A stretch of 33,855 bases of DNA from Oscillospiraceae bacterium (GTDB taxonomy: Bacteria > Bacillota > Clostridia > Oscillospirales > Acutalibacteraceae), in the NCBI GenBank assembly GCA_022508785.1, contig JAFLUN010000002.1, positions 16,157 to 50,011 on the forward strand, in the 5' to 3' direction. Positions within the stretch are counted from its first letter, which is position 1, and every line of letters begins with the position of its first letter. Below, piece by piece: positions 1-8,023 of this stretch. The notes under the pieces are model-generated. The model ran no database searches and was not told the DNA's origin. It saw nothing but the letters and a program-made list of their open reading frames with translations. The position numbers and the translations under genes were made by a program.

Positions 1-2
1 GT

Positions 3-671
3 ATGGTTACACTCGGCAATAATTGGGATATTTTACTTCGTGACGAATTTCAAAAAGACTATTATATAAATTTAAGAAAATTTTTGGTGTCGGAATATAA
101 AACACAGACGATTTACCCTGATATGAACAATATCTTTAACAGTCTTAAACTGACAGATTATAAAGACGTTAAGGTTGTAATTTTAGGGCAAGACCCTTAC
201 CACGAGCCCGGGCAAGCCCACGGACTTTGCTTTTCCGTAAAAAAAGGTGTTCCTATTCCGCCGTCACTTCAAAATATTTACAAGGAAATCCACGCGGAAT
301 TGGGTCTGCCGATACCCACTCACGGGGAGCTTACCGATTGGGCCAAAAGAGGCGTTCTGCTTATGAACACCTGCCTTACCGTTCGCAGGGGGCAGGCAAA
401 CAGTCATAAAGGTATGGGCTGGGAAATATTTACCGATAATGTTATAAAACTTCTCAATGCCCGTCCCGAGCCAATCGTATTTTTACTTTGGGGCAGAAAT
501 GCAAGGGACAAGGCAAAACTTATTACAAACTCTGCTCATTTAGTGCTGGAATCCGCACATCCGAGCCCGCTTTCCGCTTACAACGGTTTTTTCGGCAACG
601 GGCATTTCAAAAAGGCAAATAATTTTCTCCGTAAGTCTTACGGTCAGGAAATTGATTGGGAAATAAAATAG
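3..671 (+). CDS. ung: Uracil-DNA glycosylase, family 1
   Basis: Base-excision repair enzyme that removes uracil from DNA in the cytoplasm. The water-activating motif GQDPYH lies at residues 62-67 (catalytic Asp64). The DNA-intercalation motif HPSPLSAYNGFFG begins at residue 186, followed by GHF. The length of 222 aa is normal for the family, so the gene looks complete. The start is only two bases inside the window edge, so its ribosome site and any upstream start cannot be seen; the N-terminus NNWDILLRDEF fits the usual Ung beginning. The alpha/beta hydrolase follows after 19 bases and may be co-transcribed. Confidence 0.96.
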   Translation: MVTLGNNWDILLRDEFQKDYYINLRKFLVSEYKTQTIYPDMNNIFNSLKLTDYKDVKVVILGQDPYHEPGQAHGLCFSVKKGVPIPPSLQNIYKEIHAELGLPIPTHGELTDWAKRGVLLMNTCLTVRRGQANSHKGMGWEIFTDNVIKLLNARPEPIVFLLWGRNARDKAKLITNSAHLVLESAHPSPLSAYNGFFGNGHFKKANNFLRKSYGQEIDWEIK

Positions 672-690
672 GAAAGGTACGTGTTAAATT

Positions 691-1614
691 ATGATAAGAA
701 AAGAATTTAAGGTTCCTTCAACTTCGGGGCTTTGCGACATTTTCGCACAAAGCTTCATTCCCGAAAAGGATGTAAAAGCGGTAATTCAGATTTCACACGG
801 TATGACTGAGCACAGCGACCGCTACGTACCCTTTGCCGAAAAGCTTTGCGAGGCAGGCTATGCCGTATTTACAAACGACCATTTAGGCCACGGAAGGTCT
901 GTTAAAGACGACAGTATGCTGGGCTTCTTCGGCAGCGAAAAAGGCTATATGAACATTGTGAATGACTGCAAAAAACTGACTGAAATTGCAAAAGCGGAAT
1001 ACCCCGACATGCCCTATTTCTTTTTCGGTCACAGTATGGGCTCGTTTATTGCCCGTTGTTATACAAAATATTACGGTGACGGAATTGATGCCGCCGTTTA
1101 TTGCGGAACAAGCGGTCCGAACCCGGGGGCAGGCATTGGAATTTCCATTGCAAACTTACTTATTAAAGCAAAAGGCGAAATGCACCGCTCCAAATTCATA
1201 AACTCCGTTGCATTCGGTACATACAACAAAAAGACCGACAAGAAAACGGAATTTGACTGGTTGACTAAAGATGAGAAAATCGTTCAGGAATATATTGCAG
1301 ACAAATACTGCGGTTTCTTGTTCACTGCCGCAGGCTTTAGAGACCTTTTCAGCGTACTGAATGAGGTAAACTCCGTCGATTGGTACAATTCATTTAATAA
1401 AAGCCTTCCCGTTCTTTTGATTGCAGGCGAGGATGACCCCGTAGGCGCATACGGAAAAGGTGTTACCGCCGTTCACGACAAGCTTGTTGAAACGGGACAT
1501 ACGGATGTTACCCTTAAGCTTTACCCCAACGACCGCCACGAAATCCTCAATGAAACAGACAGAAATGATGTTATGGATTACCTTGTTTCATGGTTTGACA
1601 GCAAATTAAAGTAA
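691..1614 (+). CDS. Alpha/beta hydrolase, monoacylglycerol lipase-like (Hydrolase_4)
   Basis: Predicted serine hydrolase acting on an ester or lysophospholipid; the substrate cannot be read from sequence. The oxyanion segment HGMTEHSDRY is at residues 36-45, GHGRS at 66-70, and the nucleophile elbow GHSMG at 113-117 (Ser115). The acid is probably Asp in GEDDPVG and the base His in NDRHEIL near the C-terminus. This is the typical pattern of monoacylglycerol lipase/lysophospholipase L2-like proteins, and 307 aa is normal. There is no signal peptide, so it should be cytoplasmic. The ribosome site is weak (AAAGG, about 13 bases upstream), so it may rely on read-through from ung. Confidence 0.88.
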   Translation: MIRKEFKVPSTSGLCDIFAQSFIPEKDVKAVIQISHGMTEHSDRYVPFAEKLCEAGYAVFTNDHLGHGRSVKDDSMLGFFGSEKGYMNIVNDCKKLTEIAKAEYPDMPYFFFGHSMGSFIARCYTKYYGDGIDAAVYCGTSGPNPGAGIGISIANLLIKAKGEMHRSKFINSVAFGTYNKKTDKKTEFDWLTKDEKIVQEYIADKYCGFLFTAAGFRDLFSVLNEVNSVDWYNSFNKSLPVLLIAGEDDPVGAYGKGVTAVHDKLVETGHTDVTLKLYPNDRHEILNETDRNDVMDYLVSWFDSKLK

Positions 1615-1621
1615 GAACCCG

Positions 1622-1653
1622 ACTCGCCAACGCAAGTAAACTTGCGGGCGAGT
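1622..1653. repeat. Palindromic intergenic hairpin
   Basis: ACTCGCC-aa-CGCAAGT pairs with ACTTGCG-GGCGAGT, giving a 14-bp stem with a two-base bulge just after the hydrolase stop codon. It has no T-run, so it is not an intrinsic terminator by itself. It may be a dispersed palindromic element or an mRNA 3'-end stabiliser. Confidence 0.55.
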
Positions 1654-1690
1654 ACCCCGGAACCTTGTTGCTTCGCAATAAAATAAGACT

Positions 1691-1722
1691 AAAAAAAGAC
1701 GGAAGAAAATCCGTCTTTTTTT
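1691..1722. terminator. Bidirectional intrinsic terminator, hydrolase / spoIVA
   Basis: The stem GACGGA/TCCGTC is extended by an A7 run on one side and a T7 run on the other, with loop AGAAAA. The T-run is present on both strands, so it can end both the + strand hydrolase transcript and the minus-strand sipL-spoIVA transcript. Confidence 0.88.
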
Positions 1723-1734
1723 ATACATAAATAT

Positions 1735-3213
1735 TTATAAGATAATACACAAAAGTCCGTTACAGCCTTCGTTGATAACCCGTTCAAGAGTTTCCTGGAA
1801 TTTCTTTCTCGCATCATCCGGAATGTGGTAAAGTTTATTGCGAAGCCCCTCGTTTACAAGGTCGTTTAAAGGCTTGCCGAAAATGTTTGAATCCCAAATC
1901 TTTCTCGGATCCTCTTCAAACCCTTCCAAAAGATATTTTACAAGCTCTTCGGACTGGCTTTCACTGCCCACAATTGGTGCAATTTCCGTTTTGATGTTTG
2001 CCTTCATCAAATGAATTGACGGTGCCGATGCAGAAAGCCTTACTCCGTAGCGTCCGCCCTGCTTTACAATTTCGGGCTCTTCCAAAGTCAGCTCGTCAAT
2101 GGTAGGCATAACTATTCCGTAGCCCTTTTCAGCGACATCGTTTAAAGCAGATTTAATCCGCTCGTAGTCCTTTTTCATTTGGGCAAGCTCTTTCATGCGT
2201 TTAAGCAGCGTTTGCTCTCCGTCAATTTCAATACCCGTACTCTCGGCAAGTATTTTATAGAACAAATCGCCGTTCATATTTATTGAAATCCACGCACTGC
2301 CAATACCTAAGTCCATTCCCGTAATGTCCGCGCCCGTAATGTACTCGCAGTTTCCCAGCGCCTCGGTCAGTAAACTAATATCACGTACATATGTAATATT
2401 TTCAAGGGCTTCGGAAACGGATTTGTATGTTTCTGCTCTTACGGGGTGGTCTTCGGGAAGATTTATGAGCCACTGGGGCAGGTCAATCCCTATTTCTTTA
2501 ACGGGAAATTCAAAAAGCACCTGCGTAATAATTTCTTTTATCTCCTGCTCGGAAAGCTCAAGGCAGTTAACAGAAATAACTGGAACCTGATACTTTGCGG
2601 AAAGAGAAGATGACAGCTTTAATGCGTTTTCGCCCTTGGGGTGCATACAGTTAAGAAGAACAACAAAGGGCTTGTTGATTTCTTTAAGCTCCGCAATTAC
2701 TCGCTCTTCCGCTTCCTCGTACTCGTCTCTTGAAATGTCGCTTATACTGCCGTCAGTTGTTACCACAAGTCCTATGGTAGAATGCTCGGTTATTACCTTT
2801 TTTGTGCCGATTTCCGCCGCCTGCGCAAACGTCATTTCCTCTTCCGCCCACGGAGTGCGAACCATTCTCGGCCCGTTTTCTTCTATGTACCCGAGAGAGC
2901 CGGGAACGATATACCCTACGCAGTCAATCATTCGCACGTTAAACTCAGCATTGTCGGGAAGCTTTATTCTCACGGCATTTTCAGGTATAAATTTCGGTTC
3001 GGTGGTCATTATTGTTCTGCCTGCCGAGGATTGCGGAAGCTCGTCAGTCGCTCTTTCTTTAACGGAATCGTTTTCCATATTTGGAATAACGACCGTATCC
3101 ATAAAGCGCTTAATAAAGGTTGATTTTCCCGTTCTGACGGGTCCCACTACGCCAATATAAATATCGCCGCCGGTACGGGCTGCAATGTCTTTATAAATAT
3201 TTGTACTACTCAT
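1735..3213 (-). CDS. spoIVA: Stage IV sporulation protein A (spore coat morphogenetic ATPase)
   Basis: Mother-cell ATPase that polymerises on the forespore surface and forms the basement layer on which the coat is built. The Walker A motif GPVRTGKS is at residues 24-31, and a Walker B-like RMIDCVGY follows in the GTPase-like N-terminal domain. The C-terminus NEGCNGLLCIIL is the conserved tail that in Bacillus contacts the SpoIVM-marked membrane. The length of 492 aa equals that of the Bacillus subtilis protein. Its strong site (AGGAGGG) overlaps the TAG stop of the upstream sipL-like gene, with 11 bases between the two reading frames, so the pair is one transcription unit. It is expected to be sigma-E dependent through the promoter upstream of sipL. 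Confidence 0.97.
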   Translation of the reverse strand: MSSTNIYKDIAARTGGDIYIGVVGPVRTGKSTFIKRFMDTVVIPNMENDSVKERATDELPQSSAGRTIMTTEPKFIPENAVRIKLPDNAEFNVRMIDCVGYIVPGSLGYIEENGPRMVRTPWAEEEMTFAQAAEIGTKKVITEHSTIGLVVTTDGSISDISRDEYEEAEERVIAELKEINKPFVVLLNCMHPKGENALKLSSSLSAKYQVPVISVNCLELSEQEIKEIITQVLFEFPVKEIGIDLPQWLINLPEDHPVRAETYKSVSEALENITYVRDISLLTEALGNCEYITGADITGMDLGIGSAWISINMNGDLFYKILAESTGIEIDGEQTLLKRMKELAQMKKDYERIKSALNDVAEKGYGIVMPTIDELTLEEPEIVKQGGRYGVRLSASAPSIHLMKANIKTEIAPIVGSESQSEELVKYLLEGFEEDPRKIWDSNIFGKPLNDLVNEGLRNKLYHIPDDARKKFQETLERVINEGCNGLLCIIL

Positions 3214-3224
3214 ATTGCTCCCTC

Positions 3225-4745
3225 CTATATTTTCGGTATAAGCAGCTTACAGCAGTGATTTATCTCTTCGTTTTGCATACGGTTCTCACGCAGAATTGCT
3301 TCAACTGTTGTATTGTAATGACGGGCTATATCCCAAACGCTTTCATTTTCATCAGCAAAATAAACCGTAAGAGATGCTGTTTTTACCGATTTGCACTTTG
3401 ATTTATCAAGAGTAATTTCCGTAACCGCTTTTGCTTCCGTTCCGCTGAAAACGAGCCCGTTAATTAAAATCTCAATTCTGACGTCAAGCGCTCCGTTTGT
3501 GCCTAATGCATAGTTATACGCCGAAACCGATGCGCCGATACTGCTCGATGACACATTTTCAAAAATTGACGGGTGCTTATATTCAAAGGGTATTTGCCTT
3601 GTAACATAATTTATATCGTTGTTTGAATCTTCAAAAATGCAGTCCGCCGTAATGCTTCCCGAAACGCAGATACTGCCGTCTGACACAGAAACATTTGACA
3701 AAATATTACTGCATTCAAAAGAAAGCACCTTTTGAATACCAACTGAGGAAACATCAACGCTCTCACGGCAAAGGAAGGTGTCATACATTTTTTCGCAAGA
3801 TGTATTTATACTTACCGTCCTCATCTCGTTTTCCGTTTCGTATTTAGTTGAATATGCATCGCAGACAAGGGTAAGCTCTCGCATATCATAGGCGCGTACC
3901 GCTATATAAAGGGTTGCTTCAATGTCAAGAAGTCCTCTGTCGCCAGACTGCTCGGAACGGGGTCTGACGGAAACGGTCGTTGCATTTATATCTGTCTGAA
4001 TAATGTTTTCTTCAACAATATCCGGCACATCTACAATTTGATTTACGGCAACTGAATTTTCAAAACACCGAATGTCGCTGTCCTCGGTTAAGCAAACCGT
4101 TCTGACAATAAGCTCACCTCTGACGAAGAGTTTGCCGTGTATTGCTTTTGCCTCGTCCGTTCTTATAAAATGGTTTACCGAAAGTACCGACTGAATTTTC
4201 TCGTTGCTGTTTATTTCGCAGGTTTCAGATACGGAAAAAGTTTTTCCTGCAAATGATGACAAAGTACAAACGTTAAGATTTTGTGCGCGCACCGTCATTC
4301 CGTCGCCCTCTGCACCGGAAATAATCTCTCTTTGTGTTTTTTGAAGCCCCGCAGCCGTAACCGTTACCGCCCCGTGAATTTCAATTTTTCTGCTGCTCGA
4401 AACACGGTAATTCACAAATTCATTTTTAGCGCTGACTGTTACGCTCTCTTGATATTCTCCGTTAAATTCAAGCTGCTTTCCGAAATGCTCGGTTTGCTCA
4501 AAGCAATGTATTTTCCCCTGCTCGCAAATGTAAATCACAGAAGCCGTGCAGTCGCACTCCGTCATTATTCTGTCGCCGCTTATTTGCTGTGACGCAACAG
4601 ACGGCGCAAGACAGCACCGCAGCACTCTTACTACGTCCGGCATATATTCCGGAAGGGTTATGTCGCAGTCTACCGTGTGTTCGGCGCAAGATATGACACG
4701 GCTGTCACATACCGAAATACTGTCCTTTTTTACGGTAAAATCCAT
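3225..4745 (-). CDS. sipL: SipL-like protein: SPOCS/DUF3794 domain with C-terminal LysM
   Basis: Likely partner of SpoIVA in spore-coat assembly. Most of the 506-aa protein resembles the DUF3794/SPOCS architecture (N-terminal ITLPEYMPDVVRVLRC). The last roughly 48 residues form a LysM domain (ESVWDIARHYNTTVEAILREN, ending LLIPKI). In Clostridioides difficile, SipL has this layout, and its LysM domain binds SpoIVA. Adjacency to spoIVA supports the same role here. The start was moved from the track position 4778 to the ATG at 4745 because AAGGAGAG lies just upstream of it. No signal peptide is seen, as expected for a mother-cell cytoplasmic protein. The family is secure; exact orthology is inferred. 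Confidence 0.9.
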   Translation of the reverse strand: MDFTVKKDSISVCDSRVISCAEHTVDCDITLPEYMPDVVRVLRCCLAPSVASQQISGDRIMTECDCTASVIYICEQGKIHCFEQTEHFGKQLEFNGEYQESVTVSAKNEFVNYRVSSSRKIEIHGAVTVTAAGLQKTQREIISGAEGDGMTVRAQNLNVCTLSSFAGKTFSVSETCEINSNEKIQSVLSVNHFIRTDEAKAIHGKLFVRGELIVRTVCLTEDSDIRCFENSVAVNQIVDVPDIVEENIIQTDINATTVSVRPRSEQSGDRGLLDIEATLYIAVRAYDMRELTLVCDAYSTKYETENEMRTVSINTSCEKMYDTFLCRESVDVSSVGIQKVLSFECSNILSNVSVSDGSICVSGSITADCIFEDSNNDINYVTRQIPFEYKHPSIFENVSSSSIGASVSAYNYALGTNGALDVRIEILINGLVFSGTEAKAVTEITLDKSKCKSVKTASLTVYFADENESVWDIARHYNTTVEAILRENRMQNEEINHCCKLLIPKI

Positions 4746-4781
4746 TATTATCTCTCCTTTTTGCTTTTTCAGTGTCAAATA

Positions 4782-4810
4782 ACTATATGAAGACGGGAAA
4801 AAGATTATGC
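4782..4810 (-). promoter_or_regulatory. Sigma-E-like promoter of sipL-spoIVA
   Basis: On the minus strand GCATAAT (4810-4804) is followed after 14 bases by CATATAGT (4789-4782). This fits the mother-cell sigma-E pattern, written from memory as KMATATT, 14-15 bases, CATACAnT, with one mismatch in each box. The predicted transcript start lies about 30 bases before the sipL ATG. spoIVA is a sigma-E gene in Bacillus, which agrees. Confidence 0.6.
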
Positions 4811-4820
4811 TAAATCTTAC

Positions 4821-4849
4821 TTGTTAATCTTGCAGTTTCGTGATAAAAT
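4821..4849 (+). promoter_or_regulatory. Sigma-A promoter of the dihydrouridine synthase gene
   Basis: TTGTTA (4821-4826), a 17-bp spacer, TAAAAT (4844-4849). The ORF-track TTG start at 4821 is the first base of this -35 box, which argues that the real start is the downstream TTG at 4884. The promoter is divergent from the sigma-E-like promoter. Confidence 0.65.
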
Positions 4850-4883
4850 AGCGAAAACAAAAGTTTTAAAGGAGTGTGCGGAA

Positions 4884-5849
4884 TTGAAAATCGGTAACAG
4901 AGAAATTAACGGCAAAGCAATTTTAGCTCCTATGGCAGGCGTTGCAGACCGAGCATTCCGTGAGCTTTGCGTGTCTTACGGCGCATCCTTTGTTGTCAGC
5001 GAAATGGTAAGTGCAAAGGGGCTTGAAATGGGAGACAGAAAATCAAAATCCCTTTCGTTTTTGTCCTATAAGGAGCGCCCTGCCGCAATACAGATTTTCG
5101 GCAGTGACCCTAAAACAATGGCGCAAAGCGTTCACACTGTTCTTGAATTTAACCCTGAAATAATTGATATAAATATGGGTTGTCCGGCGCCGAAAATTGC
5201 AGGAAACGGCGGCGGTGCTTCCCTTATGAGAAATCCTGAGCTTGCCGAAAGCATCGTTCGTGCGGTTGTTAAAGAATCCACTGTTCCCGTAACGGTAAAA
5301 ATTCGCAGCGGATGGGATGAAAATTCAATAAACGCTGTTGAAATGGCAAAGCGTGCAGAAAATGCAGGGGCGGCGGCAATTACCGTTCACGGCAGAACAA
5401 GAGCGCAGATGTACTCCCCGCCCGTAAACACGGATATTATTGCCGAGGTCAAAAAAAAAGTCACCATTCCAGTGATAGGTAACGGCGACATTACAGACGG
5501 ACAGTCAGCGGCGCTAATGCTTGAAAAAACAGGCTGTGACCTGATTATGATTGGCAGAGGAGCGTTGGGCTCACCGTGGGTATTTTCACAGATAAACGCT
5601 TACCTTGAACACGGGCGAATAATCCCCACTCCGCCCGTTTCCGAGCGTATGCGGGTTATGGTAAACCATGTTGAAAGCATTTGCGAGTACAAAGGCGAAA
5701 AGGTAGGAATAAGAGAAGCGAGAAAGCACGGTGCCTGGTACACTAAAGGGCTTCACGGCGCCGCAAAATACAGAAAAGAGCTGGGCAGTGTCTCTTCCCT
5801 TGACGAGCTTCGGGAAATAGCATTCAGAATATGCGTTGAAAACCAGTAA
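4884..5849 (+). CDS. dusB: tRNA-dihydrouridine synthase, DusB type
   Basis: FMN-dependent enzyme that reduces uridine to dihydrouridine in tRNA. It is a TIM-barrel protein with APMAGVADRAFR near the N-terminus, the catalytic cysteine in NMGCPAPKI, VKIRSGWD, the HGRTRAQMY segment, and the FMN phosphate site GNGDITDG...IGRGALG. The chosen TTG start gives 321 aa, normal for the family; AAAGGAG lies 9 bases upstream. The track start (4821) would sit in the promoter. It is monocistronic and ends in a terminator. The DusB assignment rather than another Dus class is by general resemblance. Confidence 0.94.
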   Translation: MKIGNREINGKAILAPMAGVADRAFRELCVSYGASFVVSEMVSAKGLEMGDRKSKSLSFLSYKERPAAIQIFGSDPKTMAQSVHTVLEFNPEIIDINMGCPAPKIAGNGGGASLMRNPELAESIVRAVVKESTVPVTVKIRSGWDENSINAVEMAKRAENAGAAAITVHGRTRAQMYSPPVNTDIIAEVKKKVTIPVIGNGDITDGQSAALMLEKTGCDLIMIGRGALGSPWVFSQINAYLEHGRIIPTPPVSERMRVMVNHVESICEYKGEKVGIREARKHGAWYTKGLHGAAKYRKELGSVSSLDELREIAFRICVENQ

Positions 5850-5850
5850 A

Positions 5851-5875
5851 AAAAGTCCGCCATAGGCGGACTTTT
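5851..5875. terminator. Bidirectional terminator, dus / sugar operon
   Basis: AAAAGTCCGCC-ATA-GGCGGACTTTT, an 11-bp perfect stem directly after the dus stop codon. The minus strand continues with a run of seven T, so it also serves the convergent sugar operon. Confidence 0.92.
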
Positions 5876-5901
5876 ACTATATTTTGTTAAGGCGAAAAGG
5901 A

Positions 5902-6543
5902 TTAAACATCATTCATTTTCCATTCAACAAAACGAGACTGCAAATATTCATCAGAATACTTTTTATCAATAAATTTTTCAATCCGCGTTCTCGGTTCAGG
6001 ACTTTTCGCCCTTTGCCCCCAGCGTATAAACACCGCTACGCTCAGCAATAGGTTTATACACATAAACACGGTAAAAACCTTGGAAAAGCTACGCCATTTT
6101 TTTGATTCTGTATGTTCAAAGCACTTGCTTATAAAAGGCATAAACACTTTCATAAAAATCAAGCCCAAAAGTCCCCACGCCAGCGCAAAAGGAACACTTA
6201 AATATTTGCCTATCGTAAGCTTACCGTAGCTCCAGGAATAAGAATTAAATAGCTTATCCTGAATAAAGCCCATAAGCCATTCTATTGCGCTCCCGAAAAA
6301 AGTAAAACACATAAACTGCGTAAATATGCTTTTTCCGTCAAGCTCGGTAGAAGCCAAATACATTACAACAGCACCGAGCCCGTATACAATGTTAAAAGGT
6401 CCCCAAAGAAACGTTACGTGAGTTTCCCATTCGCCGTGCCTGAAATAACAAAATGAACCCTCAAGAATAACTCCGAGTATGCACCCTATCATGAAAAGCA
6501 AAAAAACATTATGATATTTTATCTCTTTACCAATACCCTTCAA
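5902..6543 (-). CDS. Small membrane protein resembling the putative ABC-transporter type IV family (PF06541, CmpB-like)
   Basis: 213-aa polytopic membrane protein of unknown function. About five hydrophobic segments are seen: LLFMIGCILGVILEG, FNIVYGLGAVVMYLA, FTQFMCFTFFGSAIEW, FALAWGLLGLIFMKV and VFMCINLLLSVAVFI. The features CxxGxxLE, FRHGEW and LWGPFNIVYGLGA resemble PF06541, whose transport role is only a database suggestion. The start is TTG at 6543, chosen because AGAGGTGG lies 7 bases upstream and no ATG fits. It follows the MFS gene by 29 bases and is the last gene of the sugar operon. No ATPase partner is present. Confidence 0.75.
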   Translation of the reverse strand: MKGIGKEIKYHNVFLLFMIGCILGVILEGSFCYFRHGEWETHVTFLWGPFNIVYGLGAVVMYLASTELDGKSIFTQFMCFTFFGSAIEWLMGFIQDKLFNSYSWSYGKLTIGKYLSVPFALAWGLLGLIFMKVFMPFISKCFEHTESKKWRSFSKVFTVFMCINLLLSVAVFIRWGQRAKSPEPRTRIEKFIDKKYSDEYLQSRFVEWKMNDV

Positions 6544-6572
6544 TGTATTTCCACCTCTTAATATCGCCTTTT

Positions 6573-7952
6573 TTAACTCTTTTTAAGCCCGTTCTTTTTA
6601 AGGAAAATAACGGGAAGGAATATGAGCGCGCCGACTGCTGCCGCCGCAAAGAACATTACAGCCCCCGGTGCTGACTGCACAACATCGTATTCGTTAGTAT
6701 ATGTAATTGCGGAAATTTTGCAGATTTCTTTGCCAATAACAGGGCCTATTACCATAGGAAGAAGCACCATGAAAATCATACGAATACCCTGGAACATACC
6801 CGTTTTATCCTCAGGTGTAAAGTCACGGATTGTAGCTCCCAGCAAAATCATAAAGCAGCCGTAACCTGCCATTGTTATGAGCATTCCTATTCCGAAGCCT
6901 GCAAGGCTTTTATCGTTAATTCCCGTTATTACAAGACCGGCAATGAACAGTAAAATCGACGCATAAATAAATTTATCCTTGCCGAATTTGTCCATAAGTC
7001 TGCCAAGAGAAATTATGCCGGCTACCAAAGCGACTAAGCAAACAACCGCAATTATTATCATTTTCGGCGTAATTCCTGCAAGGAGTTTGTCAAAAGTGAA
7101 ATCTAACGAATGTTGAAGATAGATAAATATATACGGGAAGAACACCTGATATGCAATATTGAAAATTGCCATTGCGCATAAAGACAGATAAAGATTTTTA
7201 TTTGTCTTTACTACCGAAGGCTTAAAGCCGTAAATAAACTCGGCAAAAAAGCTCTGCTTTTCAGCTGAAACCTTTTGCGCTCTGCTGTCTTTAACCGTGA
7301 AGATGCCTATTATTCCGCACAATGCAACAACCGAACCGAGAGCTATGAAAAATGCAGGGTAGCCTATGGCGCCCACAAATCCGCCCATTGCCATAACGAT
7401 TACCATTGCAAAAACAGGCATAAGAGTAAGCACGCTTTCGGTTGTGGCACGGTTTGTAACATCCGTAATATCAGTTACCCAAGCATTAAATGCCGAATCG
7501 TTGCTGGTTGAGCCCATAAACGTCATAACACAGTCCATTACAATAACCGTTACAACAGTTGCGGTGAGTATTTTAACTTCGTTGCTTAAATGGAACAGCA
7601 ACGCAACGTTATCTCTTGTGATAAATCCGAAGCAAGCGGTAATTATACCCCAAAGAATATAGCCTATTGAAATAAACCATTTTCTGCTGTTAACACGGTC
7701 GCTCAAAACGCCCATAATAAAGGTCGTAACAACTGCCGCAACGGCGCTGAACGCTACCATTCGGCTGATAGCATCCATTACGTCAATTGAGCCGTTAATT
7801 GCAGTTTGTGTGGCCCCGTTATAAACGGAATTGTAAAGAAAAGTATTGAAATACATATTCTCTACTGCCCAGGCAATCTGCCCCATAAGCCCGAAAAGAA
7901 TAAGATTAAACCATTGAACCCCTTTTAATTTGCTTTTGTTTCCCATAAACAT
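6573..7952 (-). CDS. MFS transporter, probable sugar/oligosaccharide permease
   Basis: Integral membrane protein with about twelve hydrophobic segments. A motif-A-like GVLSDRVNSRKW sits between helices 2 and 3, and GRLMDKFGKDK is its second-half counterpart. QIAWAVENMYFNTF in helix 1 resembles the MFS_2/SLC45-like sugar carriers. It lies directly downstream of an alpha-glucosidase, so it probably imports that enzyme's substrate. The start is uncertain. The track TTG (7964) lies inside an RNA stem and has no ribosome site. ATG 7952 (459 aa) lies 7 bases from an AGAAAGG site once the intervening hairpin is folded out, and is preferred. ATG 7946 is a third option. Confidence 0.85.
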   Translation of the reverse strand: MFMGNKSKLKGVQWFNLILFGLMGQIAWAVENMYFNTFLYNSVYNGATQTAINGSIDVMDAISRMVAFSAVAAVVTTFIMGVLSDRVNSRKWFISIGYILWGIITACFGFITRDNVALLFHLSNEVKILTATVVTVIVMDCVMTFMGSTSNDSAFNAWVTDITDVTNRATTESVLTLMPVFAMVIVMAMGGFVGAIGYPAFFIALGSVVALCGIIGIFTVKDSRAQKVSAEKQSFFAEFIYGFKPSVVKTNKNLYLSLCAMAIFNIAYQVFFPYIFIYLQHSLDFTFDKLLAGITPKMIIIAVVCLVALVAGIISLGRLMDKFGKDKFIYASILLFIAGLVITGINDKSLAGFGIGMLITMAGYGCFMILLGATIRDFTPEDKTGMFQGIRMIFMVLLPMVIGPVIGKEICKISAITYTNEYDVVQSAPGAVMFFAAAAVGALIFLPVIFLKKNGLKKS

Positions 7953-8013
7953 AATGCGGTGCAAATTTTAAACTTTTAAAATAAAATTTTGAAATCTGCA
8001 CCGTTCCCTTTCT
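7950..8013 (-). promoter_or_regulatory. Intercistronic hairpin that may bridge the ribosome site to the MFS start
   Basis: In the mRNA (minus strand), AGAAAGG (8013-8007) is followed by GAA and then by a 12-bp stem, CGGUGCAGAUUU (8003-7992) with AAAUUUGCACCG (7968-7957). CAUU and the AUG at 7952 follow. The single imperfection is a G-U wobble in this RNA sense, which favours RNA over a DNA operator. Folding removes 47 bases and leaves 7 bases between AGG and AUG. A GTG at 8001 inside the 5' arm could open a competing 31-codon ORF (8001-7906). Confidence 0.6.
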
Positions 8014-8023
8014 TATTATTTAC

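Noticed and set aside
2636-3160. 174-aa ORF on the + strand inside spoIVA
   Set aside because: Shadow of the spoIVA frame; no ribosome site and no recognisable domain.
4821-4883. N-terminal extension of the Dus protein from the track start
   Set aside because: The TTG at 4821 is the -35 box of the promoter; a proper ribosome site precedes the TTG at 4884.
7957-8003. Inverted repeat before the MFS gene as a DNA operator
   Set aside because: It lies between two genes of one operon, and its only mismatch becomes a G-U pair in the mRNA, so an RNA hairpin explains it better.
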